From positions 1-64,000 of the forward strand of contig JAEEWG010000017.1 of the NCBI GenBank assembly GCA_016287245.1: a DNA stretch of 64,000 nt, given 5' to 3'. Both the position numbers and the translations under genes were made by a program. This document shows positions 43,930-52,237 of this stretch, piece by piece; position 1 is the first letter of the stretch, and the number at the start of each line of letters is the position of its first letter. Under the pieces are notes generated by a model. It worked only from the letters and a program-made list of their open reading frames with translations. It was not told the DNA's origin and did no database searches. This stretch comes from Clostridia bacterium. Lineage in GTDB: Bacteria > Bacillota > Clostridia > Saccharofermentanales > Saccharofermentanaceae.

Positions 43930-44724
43930 CTACTTACAGATCTCCAGGATCTTCCCGCACGACAGTTTCCCGCCGAAAAGATCCAGAGCCGATCCCACGG
44001 TGATGTTGACTCTTCCTCCGGAAACCTTCTTAAGCTCCCGAATGTCCTTATATGTGTGGATGCCACCGGCGTAAGTAACGGGAAGCGCCGCCCCGCCCTT
44101 CTTCTCCGCCGCATCGATATACTCGCGGAATATCGAAAACAGCGCCTCGTCCGGGCCCGCGGCCTTACCTTCCACATCTACCGCGTGGATAAGATACTCG
44201 GATGCATATTTCTCAAGCTTAGTGAGAAGCGCTGCCGAGAGCTTCGTTCTTGTAAACTTCTGCCAGCGGTCGGTCACGATATAGTAGTCGCCGCCCTTCT
44301 TTCTGCAGCTCAGATCGAGCACCACGTGCTCACGTCCGACGGCCGCGACCAGCTTCTCGAGATTTTCGTAATTGATCCTGCCTTCCGAAAAGACATAGGA
44401 AGTGACGATCACGTGGCTCGCTCCCGCCGCTATAAAAGAACCGGCATTTTCGGCATTGATGCCACCGCCGACCTGAAGACCTCCGGGGTAAGCCTTAAGC
44501 GCCTTGAGCGCCGCTTCCCGGCTTGCCTCATATTCCTCCGTCCCCACGCGGTTGAGCATGATGATGTGCCCGCCGCGGATCCCGAGATCCTTGTAGTAGC
44601 GCGCGAAATACCCCGAGTCCTGTTCCGCGACGAAGTTCTCCTTCGCGCCGGAATCATTCAGGGTCCCGCCAACGATCTGCTTGACCTTTCCGTTATGGAT
44701 ATCGATACAGGGGCGAAACTCCAT
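43930..44724 (-). CDS. hisA: Eukaryotic-type HisA: ProFAR isomerase
   Basis: The 264-residue barrel enzyme should catalyse the Amadori isomerisation of ProFAR to PRFAR in histidine synthesis. The N-terminus FRPCIDIHNGKVKQIVGG and the later LQVGGGINAENAG and AVDVEGKAAGPDE fit the HisA branch that includes yeast His6, not the usual bacterial HisA. The N-terminal Asp (CIDIH) and the later Asp (AVDVEG) would be the catalytic pair. No other his gene is in the window. It lies 12 bases downstream of the HEAT-like gene and has its own terminator. Confidence 0.85.
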   Translation of the reverse strand: MEFRPCIDIHNGKVKQIVGGTLNDSGAKENFVAEQDSGYFARYYKDLGIRGGHIIMLNRVGTEEYEASREAALKALKAYPGGLQVGGGINAENAGSFIAAGASHVIVTSYVFSEGRINYENLEKLVAAVGREHVVLDLSCRKKGGDYYIVTDRWQKFTRTKLSAALLTKLEKYASEYLIHAVDVEGKAAGPDEALFSIFREYIDAAEKKGGAALPVTYAGGIHTYKDIRELKKVSGGRVNITVGSALDLFGGKLSCGKILEICK

Positions 44725-44736
44725 CTGGTCCTATCC

Positions 44737-45681
44737 TCACTTCTTGCTCTGATCCTTCTTCGGCACCTTCTTGGTGAAATCGTGGAAAGGATCCTGAATA
44801 TCGTTGATCTCGCCGCCGAGTCTTCTGATCGCGGAAAGCGCTTCATAGAAAGTCTCGCGGTCGATAGTATGTACATTTCTGTCAAGATATCCCTTAAGGA
44901 GCGGAATACCTCTCGGATCACCGTAGTCACCAATGCAGATGACGGCGATGACCTTGGACTTCATGCGGCGGAAGCCGGCACGAAGTGCCTGGTAGATCTC
45001 GTTATCCGGTTGCTTGATACCCACGTGGGTCAGGATGATCATCATGTCCTCATAAGGACCCGAGATCTCCTCATCCGAGCGGTTGAGCATAAAATCGATC
45101 AGTGTCGGAACGCCCTTGCTTCCGAGGCCGAGCATCATGACCTTAACAGAATCGGCGATATACTCCTGCGTGCTCGAAAAACTGCAGAATCTCGTCAGAA
45201 CAGGCTCCATCGCCGGCTCATATTCATCCGCCCCGAAGAAACGGATCGCTGCCACGCAAGGCTGGAATCTCACGAAGAACTCGTTCTCGTCCTCACCCTC
45301 AGCCGGCTCCCAGGACGTATCGAGCACCATCTTCAGAAGACGCTCCGAAGACTCCGGAGACTTTTCCTTCAGCGCAGACACCAGCGGATACGGCGTCGCC
45401 TCATCGTCGATGATCTTCGCCGACTCGCAGAACGCATCCAGAAGCGCATCCAGATCCAGATTCGAGATGAACTCCTCGCCGGTCTTCCCGTCGAGATACT
45501 CCTTCGACTCCTTCCAGAAAGGCTCCGTCTGCTGTTCGATATATGAACGGAAATTCTTAAAATGCTCCGCCATCTCGCTCTCGGTCGGTCCCTCACTCGA
45601 GGACACCTGATCGGCGAATTCCTCGCAGACCTTCGAAAGTCGTTCATTAAACTCGGAAAAAAGTTTCGTAGTGCAATCCAT
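44737..45681 (-). CDS. Helical-repeat (HEAT-like) protein of unknown function
   Basis: The 314-residue protein is acidic and almost wholly helical by pattern. Segments such as SVKVMMLGLGSKGVPTLIDF and VICIGDYGDPRGIPLLKGYL look like HEAT-like repeats in the C-terminal half (about 170-290). No catalytic motif is visible. It has neither signal nor membrane helix, so it is probably cytoplasmic and binds a partner. GGGAGG precedes the ATG at 45681. An extended -10 lies about 30 bases upstream. It is co-transcribed with hisA, but I see no functional link. Confidence 0.6.
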   Translation of the reverse strand: MDCTTKLFSEFNERLSKVCEEFADQVSSSEGPTESEMAEHFKNFRSYIEQQTEPFWKESKEYLDGKTGEEFISNLDLDALLDAFCESAKIIDDEATPYPLVSALKEKSPESSERLLKMVLDTSWEPAEGEDENEFFVRFQPCVAAIRFFGADEYEPAMEPVLTRFCSFSSTQEYIADSVKVMMLGLGSKGVPTLIDFMLNRSDEEISGPYEDMMIILTHVGIKQPDNEIYQALRAGFRRMKSKVIAVICIGDYGDPRGIPLLKGYLDRNVHTIDRETFYEALSAIRRLGGEINDIQDPFHDFTKKVPKKDQSKK

Positions 45682-45711
45682 GTTGCGCCTCCCATGCGAT
45701 GTTACCTATGC

Positions 45712-45720
45712 ATTATAACA
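45712..45720 (-). promoter_or_regulatory. Extended -10 promoter of the HEAT-like-hisA unit
   Basis: Minus-strand TGTTATAAT lies about 30 bases before the ATG at 45681. No recognisable -35 is present, as expected for an extended -10 promoter. Confidence 0.55.
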
Positions 45721-45943
45721 TCTTTCTTTTGCAGTTCCTATTTATACTTTTTATAGTTTAAGGTTCATTTAAAGTTCGCGCGCGATAATGAACTCGTGAT
45801 AAGAACAATGCCTCCTTAACACAACCCAAAACCAAACACCCCAACACAATCCCATGTATGGGCTACCCGGTACACATACCTCACGGGTAGCTCTTCTTCT
45901 TTGCGAAAAGATCCCTTCCCGCACCTTCTCCATCCCCGCTCTG

Positions 45944-45952
45944 TGTTATAAT
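45944..45952 (+). promoter_or_regulatory. Extended -10 promoter of the Dabb-family gene
   Basis: TGTTATAAT lies about 50 bases before the ATG at 46005. The -35 region is weak. Confidence 0.55.
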
Positions 45953-46004
45953 CTTCTCATGCGAAAAGTGCAGGATGTCCCTGCATCCAAAGGAGGAGTT
46001 ACTT

Positions 46005-46307
46005 ATGGTTAAGCACGTGATCATCTGGACATTAAAAGACGAATATTCCGATTCTGAAAAAGCTGCTATCAAGGCAGAGATCAAAGAAGGACTCGAGGGC
46101 CTGAAAGGCAAGATCGACGGCCTTTTGGAGATCAGGGTCATCACGGAAGGCCTTTCTTCTTCGAATACCGATCTGATGCTCGATTCTCTTTTTGAAAACG
46201 AAGAAGCCCTGAAAGGCTACGCTGTGCATCCGGACCACGTGGCCGTCGCCACCGGCAAAGTCCGCCCGCATGCCAAGATCAGAAGCTGTTTCGATTTCGA
46301 AGTATAA
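46005..46307 (+). CDS. Dabb-family (stress-responsive alpha/beta barrel) protein
   Basis: The 100-residue protein begins VKHVIIWTLKDEYSD and continues with LEGLKGKIDGLLEIRV and GYAVHPDHVAVATGKVRPH, the Dabb/ferredoxin-like dimeric barrel pattern. Such proteins are small cytoplasmic dimers of mostly unknown role; some are oxygenases or cyclases. The ATG at 46005 has AGGAGG eight bases upstream; the upstream ten codons of the open frame are not needed. It stands alone with its own promoter and terminator. Confidence 0.88.
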   Translation: MVKHVIIWTLKDEYSDSEKAAIKAEIKEGLEGLKGKIDGLLEIRVITEGLSSSNTDLMLDSLFENEEALKGYAVHPDHVAVATGKVRPHAKIRSCFDFEV

Positions 46308-46347
46308 GACCCGTCCCCGACCCGGGCGCATCGCCATATATAGCAAA

Positions 46348-46388
46348 GAAAAAGGGCTATCTGCATAAAATGCAGGCAGCCCTTTAAT
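46348..46388. terminator. Terminator between converging genes
   Basis: An 8-bp stem (AAAGGGCT at 46351-46358, AGCCCTTT at 46378-46385) encloses an inner CTGCA/TGCAG stem. A short A/T tract lies on each side. It serves the Dabb gene and the gene at 46421. Confidence 0.75.
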
Positions 46389-46420
46389 GTGCAGGGTGGG
46401 GCTACTGCCGAACAGCAGAT

Positions 46421-47047
46421 TCATGCCGCGCTTGTTTCCGAAGATGTGGAAACCGAGAAAGTTGACGTCAGCAGTTTTTCCATTACTCTTTCCGTGATGT
46501 ACAGATAATATGCATCGTCTGCCGAATTCAGCTTGCTCTCATCTACCGCTTCGATCTTCGCATCCCATTCCAAGACATCCTCCATCATCTTTGTATAATC
46601 TTCAAGCATTTGCATGTAGTTCCCTTTTCCTGACAGGTATTTCCCCATGAACTCGATATACTTGTCATAGAATTCTTCATAGGCATCCATCTCTTCTTTG
46701 AACTCAGGCGTGACCAGAGAGAAATCACCATTTTTGAACATCTTTATGTATTCTGCATACGACAATCCCGGATCCGGTCGTGTCTCTCCCTGCTCTTCAG
46801 TTACGCCCTGCTCCTGCTTGTCCGTTTGCGATGGATTCGCCAGTTCTTCCGAATCAGACGGTGCTTCCGTCCCCGTAGTCTCTTCAGTTGTAACGAGAGT
46901 TTCCTTCGTGGTAGTGGCCGTTTTTTCCGTCTTCTTCGTCTTGTCATAGGCTGTTTGATCCATAGGCTTAATAGCAGCGTATACTCCTGCCAGAAACAGA
47001 ATAACCATGATCACCAAAAACCAGAAAACGCATCCTCTTTTTTTCAT
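46421..47047 (-). CDS. Membrane-anchored DUF6591-like protein
   Basis: The 208-residue protein has an N-terminal membrane helix (about 6-26, VFWFLVIMVILFLAG), then a Thr/Glu-rich exposed linker (about 35-95). A helical domain follows (FKEEMDAYEEFYDKYIEFM, then MLEDYTKMMEDVLEWDAKI and DDAYYLYITERVMEKLL) that I recognise as the DUF6591-type module of Clostridia. Function is unknown. The ATG at 47047 has GGGGGAG six bases upstream. It follows the DUF6076-like gene by 29 bases. Confidence 0.7.
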   Translation of the reverse strand: MKKRGCVFWFLVIMVILFLAGVYAAIKPMDQTAYDKTKKTEKTATTTKETLVTTEETTGTEAPSDSEELANPSQTDKQEQGVTEEQGETRPDPGLSYAEYIKMFKNGDFSLVTPEFKEEMDAYEEFYDKYIEFMGKYLSGKGNYMQMLEDYTKMMEDVLEWDAKIEAVDESKLNSADDAYYLYITERVMEKLLTSTFSVSTSSETSAA

Positions 47048-47076
47048 ATTCACTCCCCCTTTTCGGTCATCTTTCT

Positions 47077-48021
47077 TCAGGTAGTCATTTTTGTCTTCAT
47101 CGCTTCATATCGGACCATCTCAGCATCGATCTTCTTTTTGTAATACTCGATCAGATCCTTCCCGTCGCCGCGTTCCCTGGCCCGGCGGACCATGTTGTGA
47201 AGGCGGCAGATCCTGTTGTGGTGTTCATGTTCAGCCCCGTCGCCGTTCCGCTTATTCCGTCTCCTGATCTGAGCCCCGATCTCATTGCAGGCTCTTTGAG
47301 GATCCTGCGGGGAAGGCTGGTCGCAATAGATCGCATCCACCCTTTTCTGCGGAACGAAAACGCGCCCGCAGTTCGCGCAGAACTTGATCAGCTTGTTTTG
47401 TCTTCGGATCCGGCTGTATTCCAAAAGCAGAAGTTGAAGCCATCCGATGACCCGATAGGTATAAACAGGCACTTTACCAGGCTCACAGAGTTCCCCGCAT
47501 TGTCCGGGCGACTGGTCACAGAACCCTTCTGCCCAGTTTTCAAAAAGTTCAGCAACACGGGAAACTTCCTCATCTGCTTCTCCACTGTTATTGGCGGCCA
47601 GCGCTTCCACAAACCCGGCAAATGTCATGAACCGGTCAAGAAAGTATTCGTAGCATTCTATGGGAAAAGAACCTTCCGCCTCACCATTCTTCTCTCGAAT
47701 CATCGTGTGAAGGACCGCTTCATAAAGACTGGTCCGGAACAAGGCTCCGGCGGCAGGAGCCTTGCGGACAGAAAAATCCTCCAGTATCTGAAAGATCGGA
47801 GCAGGGATCCTTTTCCCCGACGAGAACTCTTCTTTGGAAACGGACACCATGATCTCACGTGTATCCTCGGTGATCAGCGATACTACTTCGTCACGAAGCA
47901 CCTCTTCGATGATTCCTCCGATCCGATAATCACGGTATGTTCCGTCCTGAAAGAAAACAACGTTTCGGTCATTCTTAGTGCTTCCATAACAGATGTCGAT
48001 TCCTTGAGCAAATCCCATCAT
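47077..48021 (-). CDS. DUF6076-like protein with a C-terminal zinc-finger motif
   Basis: The 314-residue protein has an N-terminal region without recognisable features. A cysteine-rich C-terminal module follows near 215-250: FCANCGRVFVPQKR, then YCDQPSPQDPQRACNEIG. This fits the DUF6076 family, which seems to carry a treble-clef-like zinc site. The last 70 residues are basic (RRRNKRNGDG, RRARERGDGKD) and could bind nucleic acid, which is inference. GGAGG lies seven bases before the ATG at 48021. Confidence 0.65.
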   Translation of the reverse strand: MMGFAQGIDICYGSTKNDRNVVFFQDGTYRDYRIGGIIEEVLRDEVVSLITEDTREIMVSVSKEEFSSGKRIPAPIFQILEDFSVRKAPAAGALFRTSLYEAVLHTMIREKNGEAEGSFPIECYEYFLDRFMTFAGFVEALAANNSGEADEEVSRVAELFENWAEGFCDQSPGQCGELCEPGKVPVYTYRVIGWLQLLLLEYSRIRRQNKLIKFCANCGRVFVPQKRVDAIYCDQPSPQDPQRACNEIGAQIRRRNKRNGDGAEHEHHNRICRLHNMVRRARERGDGKDLIEYYKKKIDAEMVRYEAMKTKMTT

Positions 48022-48064
48022 GAAATCACCTCCTACACTTTGTTCCCTATCGATTTCATCATAG

Positions 48065-48104
48065 AAAAACGGCCGTTCCTTGGAAACGGAAACGGTCGTT
48101 TTTT
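48065..48104 (-). terminator. Terminator after the transglutaminase-like lipoprotein gene
   Basis: A long, slightly imperfect stem (48066-48079 with 48088-48102, AAAACGGCCGTT against AACGGTCGTTTT) is flanked by T-runs on both strands. Confidence 0.85.
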
Positions 48105-48171
48105 GTTAGTCATCGATAATTATGGGTTTTGCTGTACAGGAATCAGATTTTCACGCGAATCCTTCCGAAAC

Positions 48172-49386
48172 TTAACTTCCGTAATAGAACGTCTTCTCTT
48201 CCTTGTCCTCATTTTCGTAGACGATGAGGTGCTCTTCACGATTCATGCCGATGTAATAATACTCCCCTTCCCAGAGGTCTTTATAGCGTTCATCCGTGCA
48301 TGTGAAGTCGTAAGTCTTTCTGCTCTCGTCCGCTTTTCCGCCAATGTTCATCGAGTCAAAATCGAACTGATCCCGATCGACTCTGGCTTCGTCCGTCATG
48401 AGAAAATAGTGGAGCCGGGTCTTCCCCTCATCTATTCCCCAGGTAGGATCTATGTGGTAAGGCTGTCCGTCGATCGTCACGAGCACCCAGGAGTGTCCGA
48501 CCAGTTCCGTATCCGAGATGAGCGTTCCACCGATCGCGTCCGAATCAACGCCTGCCTGCAGGAGAAGATAGTTGTAAAGAGAAGCGATCTCACTGCAGAT
48601 CCCTTTCTTCTCGATCAGGCACCGGTAGGCAGAGATCTCCTCGGACCTCTCGCCGGTCTGCTCATTCATATCGTAATCATAGGCATAATTCGTGCACATG
48701 TATTCATATAGAGCCATTGCTTTTTCGATATCCGTGTAATCGTCGCTGATGCAGTCGTTGAGGATCGAGACGATCTGCGCCTCGAACTCGGTCTCCTTCA
48801 TGCGGAATTCATTGACCGGGATCTTGTAGATGATCTTTCCCACACCATCTACAAAGCCTCTCTGGACCTCCGCTGAAGCCGAGTCGATATAGCTCGGCGC
48901 GATGGGGAAGAATGCGTGCGCAAGGGATCCGAGACACCAGTAGTAGGTCTCCTCATCCGGACAGACGAAGCTGTCCGCTCCGGCGATCAGGGCATCGCAG
49001 AAAGAAAAGAAAGCGTCTCTCTTCTTCTCTCCGAAATCCGAAAGATAGTATTTGCTGAAAATGTGCGGATTGAATGTATGGTGGCCGTTAGTGTTGGTCT
49101 TATTGTTCTCGACCTTCGGCTTTTCATCAGGTGTCGGTGTAGAGGTTGCCTTCTCCGATTCCAGTATATTTCTGGAACGGCTGGACGGCGTAGATTTTTC
49201 TCCGTTTTCGGAATCAGATGAAGAGGAATGAGAGGGTTCGGTCACGCCTTCGGACAGTGTTTCGATGGCATTTTCGCCGGCATCAGAAAACTGTGTGTCC
49301 GTCATCCCCGATCTGGCTTTGCAACCGGTAAAGATCACTGCGGAAATCAATACGACAGTCATCAATCTCTCAAATCTTTTTTTCAT
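48172..49386 (-). CDS. Transglutaminase-like lipoprotein
   Basis: The 404-residue protein has a signal with lipobox F-T-G-C (Cys22) and a Ser/Glu/Thr-rich linker to about residue 95. A transglutaminase-core domain lies in the C-terminal half. The catalytic triad is visible: Cys in KKGICSEIASLYNYLLL, His in LVGHSWVLVTIDG and Asp in YHIDPTWG. Exported members act as peptidases or cross-linkers at the cell surface, and the substrate is unknown here. The ATG at 49386 is preferred over a GTG two codons upstream. Confidence 0.85.
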   Translation of the reverse strand: MKKRFERLMTVVLISAVIFTGCKARSGMTDTQFSDAGENAIETLSEGVTEPSHSSSSDSENGEKSTPSSRSRNILESEKATSTPTPDEKPKVENNKTNTNGHHTFNPHIFSKYYLSDFGEKKRDAFFSFCDALIAGADSFVCPDEETYYWCLGSLAHAFFPIAPSYIDSASAEVQRGFVDGVGKIIYKIPVNEFRMKETEFEAQIVSILNDCISDDYTDIEKAMALYEYMCTNYAYDYDMNEQTGERSEEISAYRCLIEKKGICSEIASLYNYLLLQAGVDSDAIGGTLISDTELVGHSWVLVTIDGQPYHIDPTWGIDEGKTRLHYFLMTDEARVDRDQFDFDSMNIGGKADESRKTYDFTCTDERYKDLWEGEYYYIGMNREEHLIVYENEDKEEKTFYYGS

Positions 49387-49510
49387 ATACACTCTTCATC
49401 ACTTTCCTCGTCCCGTACTCTGCGATCGTATTCTAGCACAGCGGTTTTCCCGGGTACTGACAATACTGTCACATTCAGGCGTTTCGAAGAAATTTTCATG
49501 AAAATGAAAT

Positions 49511-49540
49511 AAAAAAGGAGTTATCTTCCGATAACTCCTT
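49511..49540 (-). terminator. Terminator of tRNA-Cys
   Basis: A perfect 10-bp stem (AAGGAGTTAT at 49515-49524, ATAACTCCTT at 49531-49540) is followed by TTTTTT on the minus strand, just past the tRNA. Confidence 0.93.
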
Positions 49541-49546
49541 CTCGTT

Positions 49547-49620
<74 letters not shown>

Positions 49621-49642
49621 ACTTGCTTAGTCAGCGTATGAA

Positions 49643-49672
49643 ATGATACCACCAAACGCGCCCCTGCGTCAA
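49643..49672 (-). promoter_or_regulatory. Promoter of tRNA-Cys
   Basis: Minus-strand TTGACG (49667-49672) is followed after 18 bases by TATCAT (49643-49648), about 22 bases before the tRNA. Confidence 0.75.
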
Positions 49673-49700
49673 GTATTCTTCTTATTGAAAAGCACTTTTC

Positions 49701-50360
49701 TTAGCACTTACCTGCGATCCGGTCCGGAAGGTTCGCCATGGCTTCCTGCACGGTCTTAGAAAGAAGAAGTTTGCCGATGACTCCGATGTCCGGTCTGGGG
49801 AAGATAAACGGAAGGTCCGTCTCGCCGAGACCCGGTCTTACGGGGAAGGCCAGTTTTTCCTCTTCGACAGAGAACTGCGCATCCACGCCCTCTTTATTTC
49901 CTCTGGCATCCAGACGGATCCATTTGCCGAGAGATTCGAAATATACGGCATTTAATCCGTGAAGAATCAGCGGCGACGCATCGTCGTCTTCATTAAGTCT
50001 CAGATACTGATAGCAAAGACCCGCCGGGATCCCTGATGCGCGGAGAAGTGCACAGAGCAGGTGGGATTTTCCGAAGCACAGACCCGTTCTCTTGTCGAGG
50101 ACATCGGATGCACGAAGGCACAGTTCTTTTCTGCCGGCATCGTTACTGTGGGAGATCTCATCTCTTACGAACCGGAACGCGCGGGAAGCGTACTCGATCT
50201 CCGGATCCAGGTAGTCCATTGCCTTTCCTTCGCTCATGTCCTTCATGATCGTCTCCATGAGGTAATTTGCTACGATCATGACCTTTACGTGATTGTGGTT
50301 GATATATTCGGAGACTTCCAGATACTCCTCCGGGTTTTCTGCTTGGGTGATCAGTTCCAT
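49701..50360 (-). CDS. Transglutaminase-like protein in the cobalamin-transport operon
   Basis: The 219-residue protein lacks a signal peptide and so should be cytoplasmic. It has a transglutaminase-core domain: Cys in TGLCFGKSHLLCALLRASG, His in LILHGLNAVYFE and Asp in WIRLDARGNKEG. Such proteins are usually cysteine peptidase-like. The gene starts 6 bases after the stop of the BtuD-like ATPase gene, so it belongs to the riboswitch-controlled operon, an unusual partner for a B12 transporter. Its substrate is unknown. Confidence 0.82.
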   Translation of the reverse strand: MELITQAENPEEYLEVSEYINHNHVKVMIVANYLMETIMKDMSEGKAMDYLDPEIEYASRAFRFVRDEISHSNDAGRKELCLRASDVLDKRTGLCFGKSHLLCALLRASGIPAGLCYQYLRLNEDDDASPLILHGLNAVYFESLGKWIRLDARGNKEGVDAQFSVEEEKLAFPVRPGLGETDLPFIFPRPDIGVIGKLLLSKTVQEAMANLPDRIAGKC

Positions 50361-50366
50361 CTGTTC

Positions 50367-51167
50367 TCATTTTCCTTCCTGCGGGAAGAATAATCTCTTG
50401 CCGTCTTTTTCTATTATATCAAAGTCGACTTCATATACCTTCGAAAGAAGATCCGTGGTCATAACATCTTTTGTCTCCCCTGTCGCGACGATTTTCCCGT
50501 TTTTAAGGAGCACCACACGGTCACAGTATCGCTCGACCATGTTGAAGTCGTGCATGACGACGACTGCACTGGTCGTCTTCTCGTCCACCTTTTCGCGGAC
50601 GATCTTCATGATCTGAAGCTGGTGGCGGACATCGAGATTCGACGTCGGTTCATCGAGGAGGATCCACGGCGTCTTCTGCGTCAGCGCCCGTGCGATCAGG
50701 ACGCGCTGGCGCTCACCTCCGGAAAGTGAATTGAAATCACGCTTTTTGAAATCAAGCACATCGACCGTCCGCATCGCTTCGTCGGCGATCCGGAAGTCTT
50801 CCTCCGAATCGTCTTCCCACGTGCCCTTATACGGATATCGGGCCATCAGGACAACGTCTTCCACGGTAAAAGCATTTTCACTGCTGTTGCTGCTTTGCGG
50901 GACCCATGACAGGATCCTGCTGCGCTCCTTCGGAAGATATTCCTGCGCATCTTTTCCGCCGATCAGGACCGCGCCGTCGGGGCTTTTGATCTGTGACAGA
51001 AAATGCCTGAGGATCGTCGTTTTTCCTGAACCGTTCGGCCCCAGAAGAGCTGTCATGTGTCCTTTTAAAAAGGTATAGGAAACATCCGAAAGGATCGGAC
51101 TTGTGACCCCGGATGGTTGATAAGTCAGGTGATTTGCCTGAAGTTCGGTATTCGGAGTATCGCTCAT
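50367..51167 (-). CDS. btuD: ABC transporter ATPase for cobalamin, BtuD/FecE-type
   Basis: The 266-residue ATPase has Walker A GPNGSGKTT near residue 42, the signature LSGGERQRVLIARAL near 145 and Walker B ILLDEPTSNLDV. It energises import of a corrinoid; the substrate is assigned from the operon's riboswitch, as the sequence alone would also fit iron-siderophore systems. The ATG at 51167 has GGGGGAAG upstream and overlaps the permease stop by one base (TAATG). Confidence 0.9.
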   Translation of the reverse strand: MSDTPNTELQANHLTYQPSGVTSPILSDVSYTFLKGHMTALLGPNGSGKTTILRHFLSQIKSPDGAVLIGGKDAQEYLPKERSRILSWVPQSSNSSENAFTVEDVVLMARYPYKGTWEDDSEEDFRIADEAMRTVDVLDFKKRDFNSLSGGERQRVLIARALTQKTPWILLDEPTSNLDVRHQLQIMKIVREKVDEKTTSAVVVMHDFNMVERYCDRVVLLKNGKIVATGETKDVMTTDLLSKVYEVDFDIIEKDGKRLFFPQEGK

Positions 51168-52225
51168 TATTCTTCCCCCTTTCTTCTTTCTTTCCAAAGA
51201 AGATATAGGAAGAAAGGTGCGCCGGTGACCTGTGTGATCGCACCGACAGCGATCTCATGTGGCGGCACGGCCGTGCGGCTGATCATGTCGCAGAAGATCA
51301 TGAAGATCGCGCCGCCGAGAAGCGATATCGGGATCAGGCGGCGGTTCTTCGGTCCGGCCAGCATGCGCATGATATGCGGGATGATCAGGCTGACAAATCC
51401 GATGATCCCGCTGACCGATACACTGGCGGCCACCAGAAGCGAAGTTGCGACTACGGCGATGGTACGGGTCCTTTTTACGGATACACCCATGCTCTGCGCT
51501 TCGTGATCCCCAAAGCTCAGAAGGTCGAGATCTCTTCCGAGAAGGAAGAAGCAGATGACGGCGCCCACCAGCACGATCCCCATAAAACCGACCTTGACCC
51601 AGGTCGCGGCGGAGAAACTGCCGAGCATCCACAGATAGATCTGCTCGAGCTTTTCATGGTTCCACATCATCAGGAGCGTGATCGCCGCTGTAAGCATCGA
51701 GGAACAGGCAATTCCCGCCAGCAGGATGCCTGTCACGGACCGCGAAGTCGCGATCCTGGCCACTCGGAATACCAGGAGCATCGTAAGCATGGCCCCGGCA
51801 AAAGCAAAAAGCCAGATGCTGCTTATACCGGATACGGTAAATGTGATGCCGAAGGCGATCGCGACCGCGGCTCCGAAAGCCGCGCCGGAAGAGATGCCGA
51901 GCACCTGCGGATCCGAAAGCGGATTTCGGAAAAGCGCCTGCATCACGACACCTGCTGCGGCAAGTCCACCTCCGACAAGTCCTGCCAGCAGGACTCTCGG
52001 GAGACGAATATCCCATATGATCAGTTTGTTCGAACGGGGGATCCCGTTAAGAAGCGCTTCCTTATCTACGAAAGGAAGTCGCGCCGCGACGATCCGCGCG
52101 CTCTGTGAAAAAGGCACGGAGACCGAGCCCACGGCGACGGCCCAAATAACAACAATGACCAGAAGGAGCGCAAGGCTCCCTCCGGCCACCGTTAATGTCC
52201 ATGTTTTCAGCGGACCCTTTTTCAT
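51167..52225 (-). CDS. btuC: FecCD-family permease for cobalamin
   Basis: The 352-residue protein has about ten membrane helices and the FecCD/BtuC motifs RLPRVLLAGLVGGGLAAAG near the N-terminus and SGIIGFVSLIIPHIMRML near residue 285. It forms the homodimeric channel with the ATPase encoded next. A 12-base gap separates it from the binding-protein gene. Confidence 0.92.
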   Translation of the reverse strand: MKKGPLKTWTLTVAGGSLALLLVIVVIWAVAVGSVSVPFSQSARIVAARLPFVDKEALLNGIPRSNKLIIWDIRLPRVLLAGLVGGGLAAAGVVMQALFRNPLSDPQVLGISSGAAFGAAVAIAFGITFTVSGISSIWLFAFAGAMLTMLLVFRVARIATSRSVTGILLAGIACSSMLTAAITLLMMWNHEKLEQIYLWMLGSFSAATWVKVGFMGIVLVGAVICFFLLGRDLDLLSFGDHEAQSMGVSVKRTRTIAVVATSLLVAASVSVSGIIGFVSLIIPHIMRMLAGPKNRRLIPISLLGGAIFMIFCDMISRTAVPPHEIAVGAITQVTGAPFFLYLLWKERRKGEE

Positions 52226-52237
52226 AAGAAAGAGGGA

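Larger units (their letters stand above)
45682..46004. other. Divergent intergenic region with two extended -10 promoters
   Basis: This 323-base gene-free stretch holds outward promoters for both flanking genes, each with the extended -10 TGTTATAAT (minus strand at 45712-45720, plus strand at 45944-45952). It also has an 8-bp hairpin (GCTACCCG at 45862-45869, CGGGTAGC at 45884-45891). I see no coding sequence in it. Confidence 0.6.
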
